A program made the translations under genes and the position numbers. 64,000 nt of DNA from Anaerolineaceae bacterium (GTDB lineage: Bacteria; Chloroflexota; Anaerolineae; Anaerolineales; Anaerolineaceae), in assembly GCA_016927865.1 (NCBI GenBank), contig JAFGLU010000101.1:1-64000 (forward strand). The letters run 5' to 3'. Below are positions 44,742 to 55,100 of this stretch, in pieces; position 1 is the first letter of the stretch; the number at the start of each line of letters is the position of its first letter. The notes beneath the pieces are model-generated. The model searched no databases. It had not been told where the DNA came from and was given only the letters and a program-made list of their open reading frames with translations.

Positions 44742-46081
44742 TTCGCCAACGGCCCGCTCGAACCACCGAAACCAAACAAACCCGCCAGCGGCCTACCCAG
44801 AATGCGGATGCCATGCGCCAGCAATTGATGGGGCTCGTGCGGCTCGTTTTGATTGTGGTCATTCCCATCTGGTTCTCCTGGCGTGCCGCTGTTCGCCTGG
44901 AAGGCGTCTTCCCCGAACAGGTGCTGATTCACTTCCTGGACCGAATCCCCGGCTTGGGAATCTTGCCGGACCGCATGATCATGTGGATGGCGGTTATCCT
45001 TTCTCCGCAAGGCTTCCGTTACCTGATTGCGCCGATCACAGCCACAATGGCAGTGTTCACCTATGCGGCCTTCTTTGTTAAAGATGTTTATGCCTTAGAG
45101 CGGTTCCGCGACGGGTTGCATTATGTTTTCTCATCCATGACCAGCCTGCTCTGGCCCACCCTGGAGATTCGCGGCGGTGAGAAGGTGCTGCGCAAAGGCG
45201 TGCCGAATCTGTTGGATCAAATAGGCGGGCCGGGGTATGTCATCATTCAGCCGGGAAATGCCGCCTTGTTCCGCACGTTGCGCCAACCCTCCAATATTTC
45301 CATTCGCGAGTCCTATTTCATGGTGCCGTTTGAAACCATTGGACAGATCGCTAACCTTGACGATCAACAGGACGATCGGGATGGAATTACGAGTATGACT
45401 CGTGACGGCATTCGGGTGACCCTGAAGGATGTCCATTTCCGCTACCGCATATTCCCGGAAATGAAATATGGTCGACCGATTCGCCGTTCACTCGAAGACC
45501 CTTACCCCTATGATGAGAAAGCCATCTGGAATATGGCCTACAACCTTTCGGTCACCGCCGAAGGGGATATCGAACCCTGGCGCACGGCCGTGGGCCGCAC
45601 AACCGTTGGTGGAATCACGGACTTCATCAGTTTTAATACCGTAGATTACCTTACCGCCCCGCGTGAAAACAGCCAGGACCCGCGCCGTGTCTTGCGCTTT
45701 AACTTACTGCAAGGAGAGACCAAAGGGGCCTTGCGCGGAGTCGGCGCAGAATTATTGTGGGTGGATGTTGGCCATGTCTCGATTGATGAAGAGACGGTGG
45801 ATACACAGCGCGCCGATGCTTGGGGCGCAGAATGGGCGGGGAAGGCCAACATCGAGCGAGCCTATGGCGAAGCAAAGCGCCAGGCGTATCAAGAGATGGG
45901 CCGGGCAGAAGCCCAGGCTGAACTGATTATGAGTATTTCGGAAGTAATGAAGGATGTGTCTGAGGAGGATCGGCCTGAAATGACCCGCCAATTGTTCCTC
46001 ACGCGGGTGGCCCAGTTGTTGGATTCGATGGTGGAAGGTGCGAACCGGTCAGAAGGAGGCGCGAATGATATCCATAGATGA
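44738..46081 (+). CDS. membrane-anchored SPFH-like protein B
   Basis: 447 residues. Basic N-terminus, about three spans (LMGLVRLVLIVVIPIWFSW and two more by 155), then an SPFH-type region: MTRDGIRVTLKDVHFRYRIF, AVGRTTVGGITDFISFNTVD, and LLWVDVGHVSIDEETVDTQR leading into an alanine/glutamate helix (AGKANIERAYGEAKRQAYQE). The VD-x-QR feature is typical of HflK/HflC-like proteins. The pair A+B resembles the HflK/HflC hetero-oligomer in plan though not in close sequence. AGGAG 6 bases before ATG; translation coupled to A and to the TPR gene. Confidence 0.7.
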   Translation: MIRQRPARTTETKQTRQRPTQNADAMRQQLMGLVRLVLIVVIPIWFSWRAAVRLEGVFPEQVLIHFLDRIPGLGILPDRMIMWMAVILSPQGFRYLIAPITATMAVFTYAAFFVKDVYALERFRDGLHYVFSSMTSLLWPTLEIRGGEKVLRKGVPNLLDQIGGPGYVIIQPGNAALFRTLRQPSNISIRESYFMVPFETIGQIANLDDQQDDRDGITSMTRDGIRVTLKDVHFRYRIFPEMKYGRPIRRSLEDPYPYDEKAIWNMAYNLSVTAEGDIEPWRTAVGRTTVGGITDFISFNTVDYLTAPRENSQDPRRVLRFNLLQGETKGALRGVGAELLWVDVGHVSIDEETVDTQRADAWGAEWAGKANIERAYGEAKRQAYQEMGRAEAQAELIMSISEVMKDVSEEDRPEMTRQLFLTRVAQLLDSMVEGANRSEGGANDIHR

Positions 46082-47081
46082 GGCTTATAGCTGGCTGGAA
46101 CAGGTGCCTAAACCACCGTTGTCAACCGAGATGAACCTAAACTTGTACGAGTTACACAACAAATATATTCCGCAAGAACTCCGCGACCGTTTAGCGAGCG
46201 ACTTGAGAATTATCAGTCAGCAAATCTCGAATAATGTTGAGCGCTTATATGTTCTAACCTCCATTGGAAAATATCACCTGTCGAAAGGTGATTTTGAAGC
46301 AGCCGAGTCCGTTTTCCAGGATGCCTTGCGCGACTTCAGCGAGGGCTCCCATGAGGTTGCGGTGGCAAAGTGGTTGCTGGGCATTGCTCAATGGAATGTG
46401 GGCCGAAACTCGGCGGCGCATGCCAATTGGACACGGGCTCGAATGGCGTTCATTGATTGCCAAAACATCTGGAAGAACAGGCAAGACCCGGCGACTAGGA
46501 ACGCGGATGCTCTCAGGAACCTGTGGTATTCAGATGTCCTCAAGAAAATCCGGGTAGAAATGGCCTGCACGGTTGAAGAGGCCGATGCCTGGTTGACACG
46601 CTTTGAGCCATCCCCATTATCCGCTTCGGCCCGAAAACTGGCCATGCGTATTCGGACGGATATCCACAAGCGAAAATTTGTCACAGTTTATGAGTTCAGC
46701 AATCTACTCATCGGCGTCACGCGGACCAGCACAAATCCCGCTGAGACAGCAGAGGCCTGGGAAATCATAGGTCTTGCTGCCTGTCAAACCGGAAATTTTG
46801 CGGATGCGATCCTCTACCTGAAGCGCGCGTTATCCGCATTTGACCCTTTCAGCCACCAAGGAGCAACCGTGAAGTGGATGATTGGTATTGCGCAATGGGC
46901 ACTTCCGGGAGAACATGGCAACGCGATTGCAAGCTGGCAAGACGCGATCGAAAAATTTGATTACAACCGCCTGATGGCAGATCGCGCAAACAACAAAGAA
47001 AAGCGCGATTGGTACACCGGGTTGATCGAGACGCTGAACGATGCGCTTGTGTTAAAGCAAGCGGAAAAGTTAGGAATGTAA
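46065..47081 (+). CDS. TPR-like helical repeat protein
   Basis: 338 residues, no membrane span. Tetratricopeptide-like units are visible: LTSIGKYHLSKGDFEAAESV (about 72), the next one at WLLGIAQWNVGRNSAAHANW, then IIGLAACQTGNFADAILYLK (about 230) and WMIGIAQWALPGEHGNAIAS. The doubled GDFEAAE.../GIAQW pattern suggests an internal duplication. Start: AAGGAGGCG before ATG; overlaps gene B by 17 bp. Its end overlaps the convergent AAA gene by 12 bp. Likely an adaptor between the SPFH pair and the AAA protein; this is inference. Confidence 0.7.
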   Translation: MISIDEAYSWLEQVPKPPLSTEMNLNLYELHNKYIPQELRDRLASDLRIISQQISNNVERLYVLTSIGKYHLSKGDFEAAESVFQDALRDFSEGSHEVAVAKWLLGIAQWNVGRNSAAHANWTRARMAFIDCQNIWKNRQDPATRNADALRNLWYSDVLKKIRVEMACTVEEADAWLTRFEPSPLSASARKLAMRIRTDIHKRKFVTVYEFSNLLIGVTRTSTNPAETAEAWEIIGLAACQTGNFADAILYLKRALSAFDPFSHQGATVKWMIGIAQWALPGEHGNAIASWQDAIEKFDYNRLMADRANNKEKRDWYTGLIETLNDALVLKQAEKLGM

Positions 47082-49700
47082 CGGATCTTCTGTCCGCATT
47101 ACCCAGCTTTCAATCCCAGGTTTACCAGAGACGGTGGTTGATGGAGCGTCCGCAGCGACGATGAACGTAATGCCCTCATCTCGCACATCTTCCGCTGAAA
47201 AAACATTCCAACCAGGGATGGCTGTAACACTTACTACCCCGGTTTTTTCTTCAAGTTGTGCAAGAACGCGCTCAGCGAGTCGTTTCTTCATCTCGTCGAA
47301 CAACTTCTTCACTGACCGAGCATTGCCAAATTTTTCTGGCTCTTGCCGTTGTTGCAGTACAAGTTTCAACTCGGCGATTCGTTGAACATCGCCAGGCAAG
47401 TTATAGCCTTCGCTGACAGCGTAAGTGCCCAGTAATTCACCCATTTCCTGTTGGGTGAGGTCGGAAAACAATATTGGATCAGCAAACCTCGATTGCAGAC
47501 CAGGATTTCCAGCCAGGAATTCACTCATCTCTTGTGGGTATCCAGCCACGACCACAACCAACCGATTCCGGAAATCTTCAATTGCTTTCGTTAATGAATC
47601 GATGACTTCAAAGTTTGCCGAACCCGGCCGCCGAGTAAGGGCATACGCCTCATCGATAAACAACACCCCGTCCAGGGCTTCTTGAATAAGGGAAGAAAGG
47701 CGACTGCCCGAATCGCCGGCATATCCTGAGATGAGCAATGGGGCAGACACTTCTACAGTGTGGCCTTTACGAAGATAGCCGCAAGCTTTGAGCATTTCTC
47801 CAAACAATCGAGCAATGGAAGTCTTACCTGTGCCAGGATTGCCAACGAAAACCTGGTGAAGGGTTGGGAGATTCCATGAAAAGTCATTCACTATTGTGCG
47901 CTTGTGCTGCTCATATTCGATGAGTTTCGCCAGCCGTTTCAGCTTGACTTTTACTTCTCGCAAGCCCAGGAAGCAATCCAGAGACTGATATGCATGTTTA
48001 ATCTCCTCGGTATTAAATCCGATCAACCTTTGATATTCATTTGGAAGATCAGAGACATCGAGGACTTGAGGCGATTCGCTTCCGTTGTTAGTATCCCGCA
48101 GACGCCATTTTCGGCAGGTGGCTTCGAACAAGTTCTTCACTTCTCCAGCATTTCCAGCAGTTTCGTCATTCGCCAGCGTAATTCGAGCGAATAGACGATT
48201 GAGTTGCTCCCACAGTTCTTCAGTGATCTGAAAGCCCTCCTGGTGTGCAATATTAATGAAAATTGACCCTAGTTCTTCAGATGAATATGGCGCAAATCTT
48301 AACCTGAATTCGGTTGGAAAGCGTCGGTCCAGACCGGGGTTTTGGCGAAACAGTCTAACCATTTGCTTTTGGTAACCAGCGAGTACGACGATGAACTTAC
48401 CGTGGTCTATCTCCATTCGATGCATCAATGTTTCAATAGCTTCCTGGACAAAACCACCCCGGTCACGATCTGCCAAACCATAGGCTTCATCAATGAACAG
48501 AACACCTCCCAATGCGGAGTCTACTGCCTGATGGACTAGCCGAGCCGTTCCGCCGATGTGATCAGCCACCAGGCTGGTCGGGCTTTGGACAACCAACTGC
48601 CCTTTCTGTAGCAATCCACAGTCATGGAGGATTTCCCCCAAGAATCGAGCGACTGTGGTCTTGCCTACACCAGGCGGGCCGGTGAAAACCATATGAAGCA
48701 GAGGAGCTTTTTGCTCTGATCTGTCGTGATCTATCCGAGACGCCCACTTAACGAGGTCATTGATCACGGTTTTGACATTCGCCATTCCGACAAATCCATT
48801 CAGTTGATCTAGCGCGGGTCGGCTGTCCTTCTTGCTAGATTCCAGCCAGTTATTTTCCCGAAGGCTATCCTTGGTTAACTCAGGGAGCGAATTGATCCTG
48901 GGAATCCAGGTGCTAAGGGGTAAGCCCTCTCCAGCGATGAGTTTTGAGATGCGGCGAAGGTTGGCGGGAGATGAACTTCGTAATTTCCGCTGGAATCTTG
49001 CCTGGATCAACTCAGACAATTCCTCGTCGTTTGGTGAGCCTATCGAACGTAGCTGGCCGAATTCACCGATAGGAAAACCTGAAGAGGGGAGTAGATTGCT
49101 AATTGCATTAATTTGCAGATCATCGATCGATTCTCTAAGGGTAGCTTCATTCCTGGCGTCAAAGCAAAATAAGATCTTATTAGGGTTGGTAGAGGTCAGA
49201 CGATTCCATTTTGCCAAAACACCTGAAAGAGTTCTCTGGTCTTCTAAGTGCCGGAGAGTCGCCTCGGCGTTGATTACTACTAGACAGATTGGCCGCGCAT
49301 GTTTTCCGGAGAGAAGGGAATCAAAAATTCTCAGGACGTGGTTATCACCCATCAATTCGTTTGCGGGCGCAAGCTGCTCCTGGGTTCCCAGAAGGAAACG
49401 GTCACCTAAAGGACCTGGTTGCAGGTTGCGCAGTTGAGCGTCTAAGATCCTTTTCGGCGATTGCGATGTGAGATACGGCTCGAAGAATTGCTTGTTCTCG
49501 GCTAAATGGGAATAGTAAGGTTGAATGGGCGAAGTGAAAATCGCCTGGAATCCGAGGTTTAACAATCCGCGTTCCAGGGCAGCCGGAAACTCAAGCTCAC
49601 CGGTTTGGGAAGAGAAGTGTGAATCGGAGGTTCCAACCCCCCAAAAAATGTATTGCCGGAATGCCTCCAGATTTTGGAGCGCTGACTTTATCCTTTGCAT
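47070..49700 (-). CDS. AAA ATPase with two CbbX/SpoVK-like domains
   Basis: 876 residues. An N-terminal 300-residue region has no Walker A but contains ICLVVINAEATLRHLEDQRT and KILFCFDARNEATL, reminiscent of a degenerate AAA core. Two full AAA domains follow: Walker A GPPGVGKTTVARFLGE (about 337) with B GGVLFIDEAYGLADRD, and Walker A GNPGTGKTSIARLFGE (about 613) with B GVLFIDEAYALTRR. VVLAGYQKQM and VVVAGYPQEM follow each, a CbbX/SpoVK/EccA hallmark. Such proteins remodel clients: CbbX frees Rubisco, EccA serves type VII secretion. Neither Rubisco nor secretion genes are here. Starts 9 bp after the coiled-coil gene. Confidence 0.85.
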   Translation of the reverse strand: MQRIKSALQNLEAFRQYIFWGVGTSDSHFSSQTGELEFPAALERGLLNLGFQAIFTSPIQPYYSHLAENKQFFEPYLTSQSPKRILDAQLRNLQPGPLGDRFLLGTQEQLAPANELMGDNHVLRIFDSLLSGKHARPICLVVINAEATLRHLEDQRTLSGVLAKWNRLTSTNPNKILFCFDARNEATLRESIDDLQINAISNLLPSSGFPIGEFGQLRSIGSPNDEELSELIQARFQRKLRSSSPANLRRISKLIAGEGLPLSTWIPRINSLPELTKDSLRENNWLESSKKDSRPALDQLNGFVGMANVKTVINDLVKWASRIDHDRSEQKAPLLHMVFTGPPGVGKTTVARFLGEILHDCGLLQKGQLVVQSPTSLVADHIGGTARLVHQAVDSALGGVLFIDEAYGLADRDRGGFVQEAIETLMHRMEIDHGKFIVVLAGYQKQMVRLFRQNPGLDRRFPTEFRLRFAPYSSEELGSIFINIAHQEGFQITEELWEQLNRLFARITLANDETAGNAGEVKNLFEATCRKWRLRDTNNGSESPQVLDVSDLPNEYQRLIGFNTEEIKHAYQSLDCFLGLREVKVKLKRLAKLIEYEQHKRTIVNDFSWNLPTLHQVFVGNPGTGKTSIARLFGEMLKACGYLRKGHTVEVSAPLLISGYAGDSGSRLSSLIQEALDGVLFIDEAYALTRRPGSANFEVIDSLTKAIEDFRNRLVVVVAGYPQEMSEFLAGNPGLQSRFADPILFSDLTQQEMGELLGTYAVSEGYNLPGDVQRIAELKLVLQQRQEPEKFGNARSVKKLFDEMKKRLAERVLAQLEEKTGVVSVTAIPGWNVFSAEDVRDEGITFIVAADAPSTTVSGKPGIESWVMRTEDPLHS

Positions 49701-49709
49701 GAATTCTCT

Positions 49710-51191
49710 TTACCGTAGGCTTTCGGCAGATTGCTTCAGCGATGATTTCCGAGCAACCACAGTATGGGCTGGTCTGGTGACTACTTGCTTATTGGTGATT
49801 TCCAGGTTGAACTGTTTGAGACTCTTGTTGATCTCCCTGGCTCTCTGCCGAAGCTCACTCTCAGTTCTAAGGAGGTGGTCCTTTGAGATAATTTGCAAGT
49901 CTTGAGCATTCACCTGTCCGGGAATTGGATCGATCCTGACGACCAACTCTCCCCCGTCGCCAGACATTGCATTCAATACATACCCCTGGTCAAAGTCTTC
50001 ATGGTCGAAGGATCCACTTGTGATCCGGTATCCTTGAGTAATGACTGCCGCAACCACCATTTGCGCGATGTTATAGCGTATTTGGGCATTCAATGAGAGG
50101 TGTTGTACATGGTCAGCCAATTCGAGAATGCGTGTTTGGAGACGAGGAATGTCGTTGCCTAAAACACTGTGGAGTTGCTCAGGTATCAGATTATCAGCTT
50201 GTTGTCGCACCTGCTCTTCAATAGCCTCTATCTCATCCATAATTGCTTGCAGTTCCTGAGGCGCCCATTGGGCAACGTCCAGGGCCATGTCCAAAGGTTG
50301 ACCTTGAATGTCGATCGCCTGGATATTCCGGCACATATCAGCTTTCTGCCGGATCTTATCCAGGCTGTTCAAGGTTTGCTGGATGAGCTGGTTCACAGCA
50401 ATTTCTGTGTTTTCTGCCCGAACCCTGAGGATGCTCAATCGGCTTGTAGTAAACCGGCAGGTGGAGAGGCAGGATTCAAACATCCCTACCGCGAAATCTT
50501 TCTGAGCTTGGTTCAATGATTGTTCCAGTTCGACAAGCTCCTGGCTTTCTATGGATCGCGGAGGAAACGAGTTGACCAAAAAGTCATGAAGAGCGATCCC
50601 ATCATTCAACCATTGACGAGCTGATTCGGCAACTTGATTTAATCGTTGATCATCTCTTGCTAACCGCTGTTCAACTGCACTGATCCGCTTGTCAAAGCCC
50701 GTTAAGTATTCTGCATTAGATTCGCGGATTTGGCGGAAGTTCTTTTCTATTGCATCTCGGTACTGTTGCTCCAGCAAAAGGTGATTGTTCTCTATTTTTG
50801 CTTCGATAGACCGGTGATTGTTAGTGAATTCTTCCTCGATCTGCTGTGTGCGTTTTTCAAGCCAGCGGTGGGCGTCAGACTCTGAGCGAGCAGACCGTTG
50901 AGCCACTTCCTCGAGCAAACGAGCCTGTTTCTCTTGAAATTTATTTTGAGTTTGGCGTTCGACTTCGCGCAATTCGGATTGCAGGTTCTGGATGACTTGC
51001 TCGTATTCCTGGTTACGTTGTTCTGCCCCGCGGAAAATGCAGGCAAACTCGTTTTCTCTTTGAAAGACTCTTTCTTCTGAAAGGTGTTGGGGAGCGGTGA
51101 AAGTGTCATACATCGCTCGCCGCTCAGCCTCGTACATCCGCCGGTATTCTTCCTGGCTGATCGTTACGGTTTCCCGCTTATGACCTGACAT
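49710..51191 (-). CDS. long coiled-coil protein
   Basis: 493 residues. Residues about 70-200 are continuous heptad-rich, charged helix (ELREVERQTQNKFQEKQARL, and LEKRTQQIEEEF); further helices follow, then a small alpha/beta-looking tail (about 385-430: QGYRITSGSFDHEDFDQGYV then VVRIDPIPG). No membrane span. No known family. Between the radical SAM and AAA genes with gaps of 17 and 9 bp, so it is very likely the AAA client, scaffold or filament. GGAG upstream of ATG. Confidence 0.7.
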   Translation of the reverse strand: MSGHKRETVTISQEEYRRMYEAERRAMYDTFTAPQHLSEERVFQRENEFACIFRGAEQRNQEYEQVIQNLQSELREVERQTQNKFQEKQARLLEEVAQRSARSESDAHRWLEKRTQQIEEEFTNNHRSIEAKIENNHLLLEQQYRDAIEKNFRQIRESNAEYLTGFDKRISAVEQRLARDDQRLNQVAESARQWLNDGIALHDFLVNSFPPRSIESQELVELEQSLNQAQKDFAVGMFESCLSTCRFTTSRLSILRVRAENTEIAVNQLIQQTLNSLDKIRQKADMCRNIQAIDIQGQPLDMALDVAQWAPQELQAIMDEIEAIEEQVRQQADNLIPEQLHSVLGNDIPRLQTRILELADHVQHLSLNAQIRYNIAQMVVAAVITQGYRITSGSFDHEDFDQGYVLNAMSGDGGELVVRIDPIPGQVNAQDLQIISKDHLLRTESELRQRAREINKSLKQFNLEITNKQVVTRPAHTVVARKSSLKQSAESLR

Positions 51192-51208
51192 ATCTGCTCC
51201 TTCTTCCT

Positions 51209-51856
51209 TTATTTGCGGTCAACGATCTGATCCAGAGTTTGAAGGAGGTGGTTGTCGGGGACTCCAATGATAAGAATTTGACCATTCTGTACGCGTAACT
51301 CAATTGATCGAGGTTGGTCCTCAAAGTCAAATCCATCTAGTTTATTGGTCAGGCGGAGGATCCGTTGATTACTACTTCCTCGCACTCCTTTGTTATCATT
51401 CAGTTTCTGGATAAACGGTCCATCAATGAGTACATCAACCATTTCAAGCAATCGATGAACTCCGACCACAGGAGGGTGCTTGTGAAGGTCTTCATAACGA
51501 AATCCTGTGTATACGACAACATTCACTGGCCGAATCCTTTGCGCTGCTTCTAAAAGGCGTGCCAATGGTAAGGCTTGCATCATCGGTTCCCCGCCTGAAA
51601 GTGTGATTCCTGTCACTTCAGGATCACTAAGCAGATAACCCGCAGCTTCCACCGGGTTCACCGCGTTAGCTGGCCGAAATGGGATCCAATCGGGGGCAAT
51701 GCATCCAGCACAGTGGAACGGGCAACCTTGAACCCATAGCACCGATCTTTTGCCAGGGCCTAAAACTGTGGTGCCAACCGTCATCGCAGCCACATTGATT
51801 AATCCCTGTGGTGTTGATACATCGACCCCTGGAAGGGGAATTTCTTTAATAATCAT
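51209..51856 (-). CDS. radical SAM protein (NrdG-type activase fold)
   Basis: 215 residues. The [4Fe-4S] motif CPFHCAGC places cysteines at 45, 49 and 52 (CxxxCxxC), and GITLSGGEPMMQA supplies the SAM-binding GGE. Length and WVQGC just before the motif match NrdG/pyruvate-formate-lyase-activase-like proteins, which make glycyl radicals. No ribonucleotide reductase or glycyl-radical enzyme lies near; the genes co-transcribed with it are a coiled-coil protein and an AAA ATPase. It may act on one of these. First gene of its operon. Confidence 0.82.
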   Translation of the reverse strand: MIIKEIPLPGVDVSTPQGLINVAAMTVGTTVLGPGKRSVLWVQGCPFHCAGCIAPDWIPFRPANAVNPVEAAGYLLSDPEVTGITLSGGEPMMQALPLARLLEAAQRIRPVNVVVYTGFRYEDLHKHPPVVGVHRLLEMVDVLIDGPFIQKLNDNKGVRGSSNQRILRLTNKLDGFDFEDQPRSIELRVQNGQILIIGVPDNHLLQTLDQIVDRK

Positions 51857-51883
51857 GATGAACGCATCCTGTTGTTCACCTTG

Positions 51884-51992
51884 GTTCTACATACCAAAGT
51901 TGAGAAAGTCACCGGTTTTGAGGTGTTTATGGCGGTAGAAACTCCGCAACACCTCAAATTCAGGGTTTTTCACCCCAACTGTGAGTAGTTAC
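51884..51992. repeat. MITE-like element M12 (decayed stem)
   Basis: 109 bp; right end GTGAGTAGTTAC is clear, left end GTTCTACATA is diverged. The stem 51911-51964 has several mismatches and a different loop, the most eroded stem apart from M5. It lies in the leader of the radical SAM operon. Confidence 0.65.
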
Positions 51993-52025
51993 GAGGCATT
52001 GCTAGAACTAATGTTCGACAAGACC

Positions 52026-52054
52026 AATATAGCACATGTGGTCTAATAATTCAA
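52026..52054 (-). promoter_or_regulatory. promoter of the radical SAM operon
   Basis: Minus strand TTGAAT (52049-52054), 17-bp spacer, TATATT (52026-52031). The leader to the ATG at 51856 is about 160 bases and contains M12. Confidence 0.65.
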
Positions 52055-52112
52055 GTATGATTTTTAGCCAATTAAAGAAACCGTGATAGTTTCCACAGTT
52101 GCCCCTAAAAGG

Positions 52113-55100
52113 TTACTCCAGTAATTTTCTGAGCTGTTTCATCCTGAAAGGTTTACTCAAGAACCCATCCATGCCCACCGCCAGGCATTGGTACACATCC
52201 TCCTGGTAAGACAGGTCGGACATGCCAAAAATTCGCAAAGAGGAAACATCGGACCAGCGGTTGCGAATGGTGATCGTTGCTGACATCGCATCCAATCCGG
52301 AAAGTTGGATATCTAATATAACAATATCATGCGAATGCTTCTCGAGTTCTTGCAACACTGCGTTTCCATTACTTACAGCAGTGACGTTGTAACCTAACTT
52401 TCCCAGAATGCGCACGCAGATATTTCGACTGGTTTTGTTTTCGTCTGCCAGGAGAATTTTGTGGGGGTGGTGGAGGGCAAAATCCTCGCCCAATGCTTCA
52501 GTCGGTACCCTTCGCAGACGGCGAGGGAGACTCGTGCCAGAAAGAACCGAGGTCAACGAGACCAGCAATGTTTCGTAAGTCACGGGGCAAGACAAATAGC
52601 CTGCAAATCCGGGAGGATCGTTAGTCTCAATGTGTTGCCAGCAAATTAATAATTGGGGAGTTTTCTCCACATATTTAATTTCTTTGATCCGTTTACCTAC
52701 GCTAACAGGATCGTCTTTTCCGGTTTTTTGCCCTATGAGAATCAGATCGAAGCCTTTTGCTTGTTGAATCGCCAAACGTGCTTGCTCCAAGTCACAAGTT
52801 ACTTCCATTGTGACACCAATCGGCTCCAACATCGCTGCGTATACCTGTTGTGCACCAGAACAAGCGCCGATCATGAGAAGGCGTTTCCCCTTTAGACTTT
52901 GAGCTGCTTGGATATACTCTGGTTTCCATTGGACGGCTGAATTAGCTACAAGAATGCGAGCTGAAAAAGTCGAGCCTTCGCCAGATACACCGGTACTCGT
53001 TGCGTGCAATTCGCCCCCCATCATAGTGCATAGTTTACTGGTCAAGGCCAGGCCTAACCCGGCGCTGCGCCTCACCCGATGCGAGGATGCCGTTGGATCA
53101 ACAATCGAACGAAACACTTTCTCGAACAATTCTGGTTGAATGCCGGTTCCGGTATCCTTGAGGGCGAAAGTGATCTCATAATTGCCATATTCCACCTTTC
53201 GCGCGCTGACCCTTAAAATTATTTCTCCCTCATCGGTATTTTTTATTGCGTTTGAGACCAAATTTTCAATTATCTGCCGGACCCTATGCGGATCTATGAT
53301 TGGATAATCTGGTACGCCAGGTTCTATGATATAGCCAAGGTAGACAGGCTTATCGACCAGCATTGGGGCCGTGACAGCCAGAGCTTCTTCCACACATTCA
53401 CGAAGAGAAAATGGTTGCAATTCCAAAGCGATAGTTCCAGCTTCCACCTTGGAATAATCCAGAATATCATTGAACAGGTTATGCAACGCTTCCGCATTAA
53501 TGCGGATAGTGTCCAGGTAATCCAACTGCTCATCCGTTAACTCGGTGTTCTGCATCAAACCGGTCATGCCTTTCACCGCGTTGAGCGGGGCGTGGATTTC
53601 CTGACTCATTGCTAACAAGAATTCTGAACGGGTCATGGCTTCTTGTTGTGCCCACTGTTTGGCCTCTCGCAGATCATCTTCCATCATCTTTCTTTCAGTT
53701 AAGTCCTGCGCCGCACCCACCAGTCGCACAACCCGCCCACCCTTTTCATCCAAAATTGGCCGGCAGTAATTGCGAATCCAACGCAGGTCGCCGTTTTTAT
53801 CCCGGATGCGGAACTCGCACACGTCAGCCAGTCCATCTAAAAGGCGCTTGACATGGTTTTGCACCAGGGGGTAATCCTCAGCCTCGGTCAAAGAAGTGAG
53901 GTTGCTGAACGCATCCAATTGTTCGATGGGCTGCTGGGCAATCCGTGAATAAGCGCTGGTAACCCATTCACCCACCAGGCTGGTATCTGGCATCACTTTC
54001 GTGGCATAGGCAAAATCGGTGATCAATTCGGAAGTGATCCGGTAACGCTCTTCGCTGGCAACCAGCCGCTGTTCGTTTTCTTTTCGCTCCGTGATATCAC
54101 GTACGAACAGCAGCATGGCCGGCTGATCATTGAAGGTGATTCGCGAGGCCTTCACGTCGATGTTGCGTGTAGATCCGTCCGCGCGCAACATACGCGATTC
54201 AAACCGTTCTGGAAATAGCTCTTCATTGTGCCATTCATAGACATGGCTAAGGTAATATTCTTTTTCTTCGTTGGGCAGAAAATTGATAACCGGCTTTTCG
54301 GTCATCGCTTCGGGTTTCAGGCCGACAATCCGGCCAAATTCAGGGTTCACCAGCTTAATAATCATGTCTTGAAGGATGAGAATACCATCGGATGCCTGCT
54401 CCCAGATGGAGCGATATTGGGCTTCGCTCCTTTGAACGGCCGATTCCATCTCGTAATGGGCGGTGATATCACGGAACTGGATGAACTGACCGACAACAGC
54501 ATTGCGCTGATCCTGCAGGAGGTGCCGCCTGACTTCGTAAACGCTGTCGGCCACTTGAATATCCTGGGGGTCAAACTGGCCCGAGTTCAGATAAGCCAGA
54601 ATTTGCGGATGATCATGGATAGCATCTTGGGCGTTCTTACCGATCATCTTGGCCAGCGGGCGCAGTTTCAGCAGGCGTTGGGCCGGTTTGTTGAAATCAA
54701 CGATCCGGTTCCAATGGTCCAATACCAAAACGCCGTCCGTCATGCGCTCGAAGATCACCCCCCTGGCAACGGGGATGATGCTGAGGATGCGGTGGCGAAA
54801 CACGCCGATGGCCAGGAAAGGCATGGAAAGAGAGAAGGAGATGGGCGTGATATCCAGGCTTTTTACGGGTAACCACCCCAGCGAGGCAAACAATCCCACC
54901 AACCAGGGAATGAGAATCCCAATAATCAAGTAGTTCATCTGGTAGCGAAAGATGCCACTGGTAGAGAGTGCCTGGATAAAAATGAGAATGACCGCCAACA
55001 TCACCATGAGCAGTGAATAGATCAGGGTGATTGTATACCAGGGGGCCGGGTCAAAGGCCAGCACCGTGAAAGGGCCCACTGTCTGCAGGCGCAGGTTGTT

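Noticed and set aside
47070-49700. CbbX Rubisco activase or EccA of type VII secretion
   Set aside because: Only the AAA core is shared; there is no Rubisco, no EccB-E, no WXG100 gene, and the TPR is a separate protein.
51209-51856. Calling the radical SAM gene nrdG
   Set aside because: No nrdD lies nearby and its operon partners are unrelated to ribonucleotide reduction; the fold is similar but the target is unknown.
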